Source: Oscillospiraceae bacterium
GTDB taxonomy: Bacteria; Bacillota; Clostridia; Oscillospirales; Ruminococcaceae
Direction: 5' to 3'
NCBI GenBank assembly: GCA_015067215.1
Contig: SVMW01000021.1
Location: forward strand, 1 to 36,397
DNA length: 36,397 nucleotides
Part shown: positions 32,197 through 36,397 of the stretch, piece after piece
Numbering within the stretch: the stretch's first letter is position 1
Layout: each line of letters opens with the position of its first letter
Translations under genes and position numbers: made by a program
Notes under the pieces: generated by a model
What the model saw: only the letters and a program-made list of their open reading frames with translations
The model's database searches: none
Told to the model about the DNA's origin: nothing

Positions 32197-32226
32197 AGCC
32201 GCTGTGAAAACAGCGGCTGTTTTTTG
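32197..32226. terminator. Terminator-like hairpin after lepA
   Basis: AGCCGCTGT-GAAA-ACAGCGGCT (32197-32218). The better T tract (T6, 32221-32226 region) is on the plus strand, although both flanking genes are on the minus strand; there the hairpin is followed only by TTGTTTATAT. It may be a partial terminator of lepA. Confidence 0.65.
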
Positions 32227-32269
32227 CATAACGGACAGCTGCCGCAAAGGCGGTATCCGCGGATAATCA

Positions 32270-34069
32270 TTAGTCCAGTTTAAGAACAGCTGTAAATGCT
32301 TCACTTGGAACTTCAACTGTACCCAGCTGACGCATTTTCTTTTTGCCTTCCTTCTGCTTTTCAAGCAGTTTCTTTTTACGGGTAATGTCACCGCCGTAAC
32401 ATTTTGCAAGCACGTCTTTTCTCATTGCGCGTACAGTTTCTCTTGCGATAACCTTGCCGCCTACTGCTGCCTGAATTGGCACTTCAAACAGCTGTCTCGG
32501 AATGTTGTCCTTAAGTTTTTCAGCAATCTTTCTGCCGCGTTCATAAGCTTTGTCAGCGTGAACAATAAGGCTTAATGCGTCAACAACTTCACCGTTGAGC
32601 ATAATGTCAAGACGTACCAGTTTGCTTGGCATAAAGCTCTTGAATTCGTACTCGTAGCTTGCATAGCCTTTACTGCGGCTCTTGATGGAATCGAAAAAGT
32701 CGTAAACAATTTCGCCCAATGGCAGTTCATAGTGCAGGTCAACACGGTTTGCATCCATATATTTCATATCAATAAACACACCGCGGCGTTCCTGACAAAG
32801 TTCCATAAGGCTGCCTACAAAGTCCTTTGGAGTATAAATGTGTGCATTTACAACAGGTTCTTCACTTGTTGCAATCTTTACAGGGTCAGGGTAGTTTGTA
32901 GGGTTGTCTATAAGCATTTCGGTGCCGTCGGTAAGACCAAGTTTGTACTCAACGCTTGGTGCGGTAGTTACAAGGTCAAGGTCAAATTCTCTTTCAAGGC
33001 GTTCGATGATGATTTCGAGATGCAGCAGACCAAGGAATCCGCAGCGGAAACCAAAGCCCAGGGCAACGGAAGTTTCGGGTTCAAACACAAGGGAAGCATC
33101 GTTGAGCTGAAGTTTGTCAAGAGCGTCTCTCAGGTCGCCGTATTTTGCGCCGTCAGCAGGGTAGATACCGCAGTAAACCATTGGTGTAACCTTTTTGTAG
33201 CCAGGCAGAGCCTCAGATGCAGGCTGTGCCACCTTTGTCACTGTGTCACCAACACGTGTGTCGCGCACCGATTTGATGGAAGCTGTAATGTAGCCAACTT
33301 CGCCTGCGCGCAGACTGTCGGTCGGCACAAGGTTTGTTGCCCCCATTTTGCCTACTTCAACAACATCAAATTCAGCACCTGTCTGCATCATTCTGATGCG
33401 TTCGCCTGCTTTGAGTGTGCCTTCCATAAGACGCACATAAACAATAACACCCTTGTAGCTGTCATAGAAGCTGTCAAAGATAAGTGCTTTAAGAGGCGCG
33501 TTGTAGTCACCTTTTGGGGCAGGAATATCGGTAACAACCCTTTCCAGCACTTCTTCGATGTTGATGCCCATTTTTGCACTGATTTTTGGTGCATCAAGAC
33601 AAGGAATGCCAATTACATCCTCAACTTCGTGTGCAACGCGTTCAGGGTCTGCGCTTGGCAGGTCAATTTTGTTGAGAACAGGCAGAAGTTCAAGGCCGTG
33701 TTCAACTGCCATATATGTGTTTGCAAGCGTCTGTGCTTCAATGCCCTGTGAAGCATCCACAACAAGAATAGCACCTTCGCAGGCAGCAAGGCTTCGGCTT
33801 ACTTCGTAGCCAAAGTCAACATGGCCAGGGGTGTCAATCAGATTGTATTCGTATGTTTCTCCATCGCTTGCCTTGTAGTTCAGTGTAACAGCACGGGCTT
33901 TTATGGTAATACCGCGTTCGCGTTCGATATCCATATTGTCCAGCAGCTGTTCTTCCATAAGACGTTTTTCAACTGTGCCTGTTTTTTCAAGCAGACGGTC
34001 AGCCAGAGTGGATTTGCCATGGTCGATGTGAGCAATAATTGAAAAATTGCGGATATTTTCCTGTTTCAA
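32270..34069 (-). CDS. lepA: Elongation factor 4 (LepA)
   Basis: A 599-residue ribosome-associated GTPase. GTP-binding motifs are [10 protein letters not shown] (G1), RGITIKA (G2), DTPGHVDF (G3) and NKIDLP (G4). LepA-specific parts follow: [11 protein letters not shown], the RRGVF segment, and the C-terminal domain ending in [19 protein letters not shown]. Length is typical of the family. The start codon is TTG at 34069, with GGAGG 8 bases upstream, and the protein begins [19 protein letters not shown]. It is transcribed divergently from hrcA-grpE-dnaK. Its promoter carries an extended -10 and a DnaA-box-like nonamer. Confidence 0.97.
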   Translation of the reverse strand: MKQENIRNFSIIAHIDHGKSTLADRLLEKTGTVEKRLMEEQLLDNMDIERERGITIKARAVTLNYKASDGETYEYNLIDTPGHVDFGYEVSRSLAACEGAILVVDASQGIEAQTLANTYMAVEHGLELLPVLNKIDLPSADPERVAHEVEDVIGIPCLDAPKISAKMGINIEEVLERVVTDIPAPKGDYNAPLKALIFDSFYDSYKGVIVYVRLMEGTLKAGERIRMMQTGAEFDVVEVGKMGATNLVPTDSLRAGEVGYITASIKSVRDTRVGDTVTKVAQPASEALPGYKKVTPMVYCGIYPADGAKYGDLRDALDKLQLNDASLVFEPETSVALGFGFRCGFLGLLHLEIIIERLEREFDLDLVTTAPSVEYKLGLTDGTEMLIDNPTNYPDPVKIATSEEPVVNAHIYTPKDFVGSLMELCQERRGVFIDMKYMDANRVDLHYELPLGEIVYDFFDSIKSRSKGYASYEYEFKSFMPSKLVRLDIMLNGEVVDALSLIVHADKAYERGRKIAEKLKDNIPRQLFEVPIQAAVGGKVIARETVRAMRKDVLAKCYGGDITRKKKLLEKQKEGKKKMRQLGTVEVPSEAFTAVLKLD

Positions 34070-34128
34070 AGAAATTTCCTCCGTTTATATATGTTTATAT
34101 ACATTAATTATATTTTTACTAACAATAT

Positions 34129-34157
34129 ATTTTAGCATAACTGTGGATAAAAATAAA
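34129..34157 (-). promoter_or_regulatory. Promoter of lepA
   Basis: Read on the minus strand: TTTATT (34152-34157), 17-bp spacer ending TGC, TAAAAT (34129-34134), i.e. an extended -10. The spacer contains TTATCCACA (34142-34150). Confidence 0.5.
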
Positions 34158-34192
34158 GATTTATTTTATCCGCGTACAAAATGGTGCGCGAA

Positions 34193-34230
34193 TTAGCAGT
34201 CAGCGCACAATTGCTGCAGATGACTGCTAA
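34193..34230. promoter_or_regulatory. CIRCE-like inverted repeat with 20-bp spacer
   Basis: TTAGCAGTC (34193-34201) and GACTGCTAA (34222-34230) are perfect 9-bp arms, extending to 10 bp. The right arm is identical to the right arm of the CIRCE element at hrcA. The arms are separated by 20 bases, not 9. TATAAT (34231-34236) follows directly, but without a good -35. It lies 198 bp upstream of the true CIRCE. The DNA from 34237 to 34395 shows no further recognised feature. Confidence 0.5.
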
Positions 34231-34395
34231 TATAATGCATAAAATAATGCAGGCGGCAGATAATAAAATGTGAAAGGATTTTCCGGGTTTTTTTGTTGAA
34301 CAGCCTGTAATGCATACAGAAAAGTGTTGAAATGTGGCAAAAAACAGCTGATTTGTGACAAAATATTAAGAAATTGTGAAAGTTGATAAAAACTG

Positions 34396-34423
34396 TTGAC
34401 TTTTAACGAAAGTGGTGTAAAAT
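34396..34423 (+). promoter_or_regulatory. Promoter of hrcA-grpE-dnaK
   Basis: TTGACT (34396-34401), 16-bp spacer, TAAAAT (34418-34423). The predicted start lies inside the CIRCE operator. Confidence 0.8.
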
Positions 34424-34427
34424 ATAA

Positions 34428-34454
34428 TTAGCAATCGAAGAGTGAGACTGCTAA
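34428..34454. promoter_or_regulatory. CIRCE operator (HrcA binding site)
   Basis: TTAGCAATC-N9-GACTGCTAA, close to the consensus TTAGCACTC-N9-GAGTGCTAA, at the transcription start of hrcA. HrcA binds here to repress the heat-shock operon (established for the family). Confidence 0.92.
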
Positions 34455-34475
34455 TCAAAGAAAAGAGGTGGCACA

Positions 34476-35504
34476 ATGGATATCTCCAAAAGACATGAAG
34501 CGATAATCAAAGCGATTGTTTCGATGTATATAAACGGCAGAGAGCCTGTTGCGTCATCGGCTTTGCAGGATTATCTCAACATGGCGCTTTCTTCCGCAAC
34601 ACTGCGAAACGAAATGGCGTATCTTACAAAGCAGGGCTTTTTAAACCAGCCCCATGTTTCTGCCGGCAGGGTTCCAACCAACAAGGCATACAGATATTAC
34701 ATTGAAAACATGGGTGACGAGGCAGTGCTTACCCAGAGTGAAAAAGATTATATCAAAGGTCACTTTGATCTCCTTGATCACGACAGTCAGAGATTTCTGC
34801 AGGGTGCGGCTGAACTGTTCAGCGACCTGTTCAAGGTTACAACAATCATTGCACCGCCGCTGGATAAGGATTTGAAGTTTGTAAACTTCAATATTCTTAA
34901 AACAGGCAAGTACGACGTGGTGCTTATAGGAGTAACAGGCAGAGGACAGGTTCACACAAGGGTTATCCGCCTTGCACATGAAATTACCAATGAAGATATA
35001 AACCAGCTTATCTGTCTGGTAAACACAAAACTGTGCTTTGTTTCCTGGCAGGATATTGACAAAAGATATTTCGATTATCTTATCAAGGAACTTGCAGGTG
35101 AAAACAAAGCCTACAGCCAGATTATCAAAGGTGCTTTGTCACTGATGAAGATAGCCAACACACAGAACATTCATGTGCGCGGCGAACAGTATCTGCTTAA
35201 AACCAGCGACTTTGATGCAAACATTGCAGATATACTTAAAGTTTTAAGTGACAAGGAAACAGTTAAAAATATAATCACACCAAAGCTTGACGGTGTCAGC
35301 GTGGTGTTCGGCGATGAACTGCCTATTAAAAATGTGGATAATGTATGCTTTATCTCAAAAAAATATTATGTAGGCAGTGCCGTAAGCGGAACCTTCTGTG
35401 TGGTTTGTCCTCAGACGGTTGACTACAAAAAGCTGTTCGCAAGCATACAGTATTTTACACAGCTTTTATCCCAGACAATTACAGGAACTGAAAGGAACAT
35501 ATAG
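34476..35504 (+). CDS. hrcA: Heat-inducible transcription repressor HrcA
   Basis: A 342-residue repressor that binds CIRCE and needs GroEL for activity. The N-terminal winged helix shows RHEAIIKAIVSMYINGREPVAS and SSATLRNEMAYLTKQGFL, then QPHVSAGRVPTNKAYRYYI, all typical of HrcA. A GAF-like and dimerisation part follows, ending at DYKKLFASIQYFTQLLSQT. Length is typical. GAGGTGG precedes the ATG. It is the first gene of hrcA-grpE-dnaK and has a CIRCE at its own start, so it is autoregulated. Confidence 0.97.
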   Translation: MDISKRHEAIIKAIVSMYINGREPVASSALQDYLNMALSSATLRNEMAYLTKQGFLNQPHVSAGRVPTNKAYRYYIENMGDEAVLTQSEKDYIKGHFDLLDHDSQRFLQGAAELFSDLFKVTTIIAPPLDKDLKFVNFNILKTGKYDVVLIGVTGRGQVHTRVIRLAHEITNEDINQLICLVNTKLCFVSWQDIDKRYFDYLIKELAGENKAYSQIIKGALSLMKIANTQNIHVRGEQYLLKTSDFDANIADILKVLSDKETVKNIITPKLDGVSVVFGDELPIKNVDNVCFISKKYYVGSAVSGTFCVVCPQTVDYKKLFASIQYFTQLLSQTITGTERNI

Positions 35505-35506
35505 CA

Positions 35507-36100
35507 ATGAACGATATGGAAAATATGCCTTTGGAAGAAATGGAAGAAACTCAGGCTGAAACACAGGCAGGAGAAGAAACCACCGCTGAAAAGGCAGACA
35601 AAAAGAAAAAGGACAAAAAAGTGGATATCAAAAAAACACTTGAAAGCCTTTTGAATACTGAAAAGAAACTTGAAGAAGTTCAGAAAGAACTGGACAGCAC
35701 AAAGGATTCTTTCCAGAGAACCTTGGCAGAATATGACAACTACCGCAAAAGAACAGCCAAAGAAAAGACTGAAAACTTTAATCTTGGCAAAATCCAGGCG
35801 GTGACAAATCTGCTTCCTGTACTTGATACACTGGAATTTGCACTTAATGCACCTTGCCAGGACGAAAGCTACAAAAAAGGCATCGAAATGGTAATGACAC
35901 AGGCAATGAACGCTTTCAGCAATATGGGTGTTGAACAGATTGAAGCTGTCGGCAAAGAATTTGACCCTAACTTCCATGCGGCAGTAATGCAGGAAGCAAG
36001 CGAAGAATTTGAAAGCGGTTTTGTTACAAAAGAACTGCAGAAGGGTTACAAAATGGGTGACAAGGTTATCCGCCCTTCAACAGTAGTGGTTGCACAGTAG
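35507..36100 (+). CDS. grpE: Nucleotide exchange factor GrpE
   Basis: A 197-residue co-chaperone that releases ADP from DnaK. An acidic, Glu-rich N-terminus (about 1-35) and a Lys-rich stretch are followed by a long coiled coil (about 45-85, LNTEKKLEEVQKELDS). The conserved DNYRKRTAKEK and then NLLPVLDTLEFAL come next. The C-terminal beta-domain has FDPNFHAAVMQEAS and GYKMGDKVIRPSTVVVA. The ATG lies 2 bases after the hrcA stop, with GAAAGGA inside the end of hrcA, so translation is coupled. Confidence 0.97.
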   Translation: MNDMENMPLEEMEETQAETQAGEETTAEKADKKKKDKKVDIKKTLESLLNTEKKLEEVQKELDSTKDSFQRTLAEYDNYRKRTAKEKTENFNLGKIQAVTNLLPVLDTLEFALNAPCQDESYKKGIEMVMTQAMNAFSNMGVEQIEAVGKEFDPNFHAAVMQEASEEFESGFVTKELQKGYKMGDKVIRPSTVVVAQ

Positions 36101-36114
36101 CACACATAACAATG

Positions 36115-36140
36115 CAGGGGTCGGCGTCCCCGACGACCTG
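36115..36140. repeat. GC-rich hairpin between grpE and dnaK
   Basis: CAGG/CCTG and GTCG/CGAC arms (36115-36123 with 36131-36140) enclose a GCGTCCC loop. It is much more GC-rich than the flanks and resembles dispersed intergenic repeats of gut Clostridia (recalled impression). A second 7-bp hairpin, AAACACT/AGTGTTT, follows at 36168-36185. Neither has a T tract, so they are probably not terminators. Confidence 0.4.
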
Positions 36141-36192
36141 ATAAAAAGGGGAACACAGGCAGGCTAAAAACACTTTGCAGTGTTTACAATAA

Positions 36193-36397
<205 letters not shown>

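Noticed and set aside
32254-32265. A 12-bp perfect palindrome TATCCGCGGATA just after the lepA stop
   Set aside because: It has no loop for an RNA hairpin, no T tract and no second copy in the window. Chance is likely.
32732-33751. A 339-residue plus-strand open frame opposite lepA
   Set aside because: It is fully antisense to a conserved gene, Cys/His/Phe-rich, with no ribosome-binding site. It results from lepA codon bias.

Overview
The window looks like chromosomal DNA from a Bacillota (Firmicutes) bacterium of class Clostridia, probably a gut Oscillospiraceae/Ruminococcaceae-type lineage. This is an inference. It rests on the strong AAGGAGG ribosome-binding sites, sigma-A promoters of the TTGACA/TATAAT type, the hrcA-grpE-dnaK order with a CIRCE operator, a DUF1292 gene, AzlCD, and a giant BspA-LRR/Big_2 surface protein. 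No rRNA, tRNA, CRISPR array, transposase or phage gene was recognised. Nearly all genes are intact; the only truncated gene is dnaK, cut by the window end.

Layout. 1-3600: a possible structured RNA segment at the left edge, a DUF1292 gene (-), a lipoprotein cyclophilin (+), cardiolipin synthase (+) and ridA (+). 3704-5490: a minus-strand azlC-azlD-HAD phosphatase cluster. 5601-9025: a large cytoplasmic glycosidase-like protein (probable DUF5695, -) and a stand-alone B3/B4-domain protein (-). 9249-20171: one 10.9-kb gene for a 3640-residue secreted mosaic protein with Ig-like modules, a tandem 127/128-residue repeat, BspA-type leucine-rich repeats and a Big_2-rich C-terminus. 20424-21272: rplM-rpsI (-). 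21638-23598: a TtcA-family tRNA thiolase and alanine racemase (+). 23728-25879: a lipoprotein of unknown function and ispE (-). 26022-27479: gltX (+). 27567-31128: a three-gene minus-strand operon encoding a CotH-kinase/lamin-tail surface protein, a VTC-type polyphosphate polymerase domain protein and a DUF4956 membrane protein. 31269-31481: a divergent 70-residue XRE regulator. 31598-34069: a histidine phosphatase and lepA (-). 34476-36397: hrcA-grpE-dnaK (+).

How the genes work together. Most of the window is housekeeping: translation (rplM, rpsI, gltX, lepA, tRNA thiolation), wall and lipid precursors (alr, ispE, cls) and protein folding (hrcA-grpE-dnaK, cyclophilin). Two accessory units stand out. 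One is the giant secreted protein, which has its own near-consensus promoter and strong terminator but no visible cell-wall anchor. The other is the CotH/VTC/DUF4956 operon. It is divergent from an XRE regulator, and two matching 17-bp palindromes lie between them; one sits inside the predicted operon promoter and the other just upstream of the regulator's -10. This is the best candidate for a poorly described, self-contained and regulated system. A third point is regulatory. Upstream of the CIRCE operator of hrcA there is a second inverted repeat with the same half-site, but its arms are 20 bp apart instead of 9, about one extra helical turn.

Limits: coordinates and motifs were read by eye. 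Family names come from recalled motifs, not database searches. Promoter, operator and terminator calls are pattern matches.
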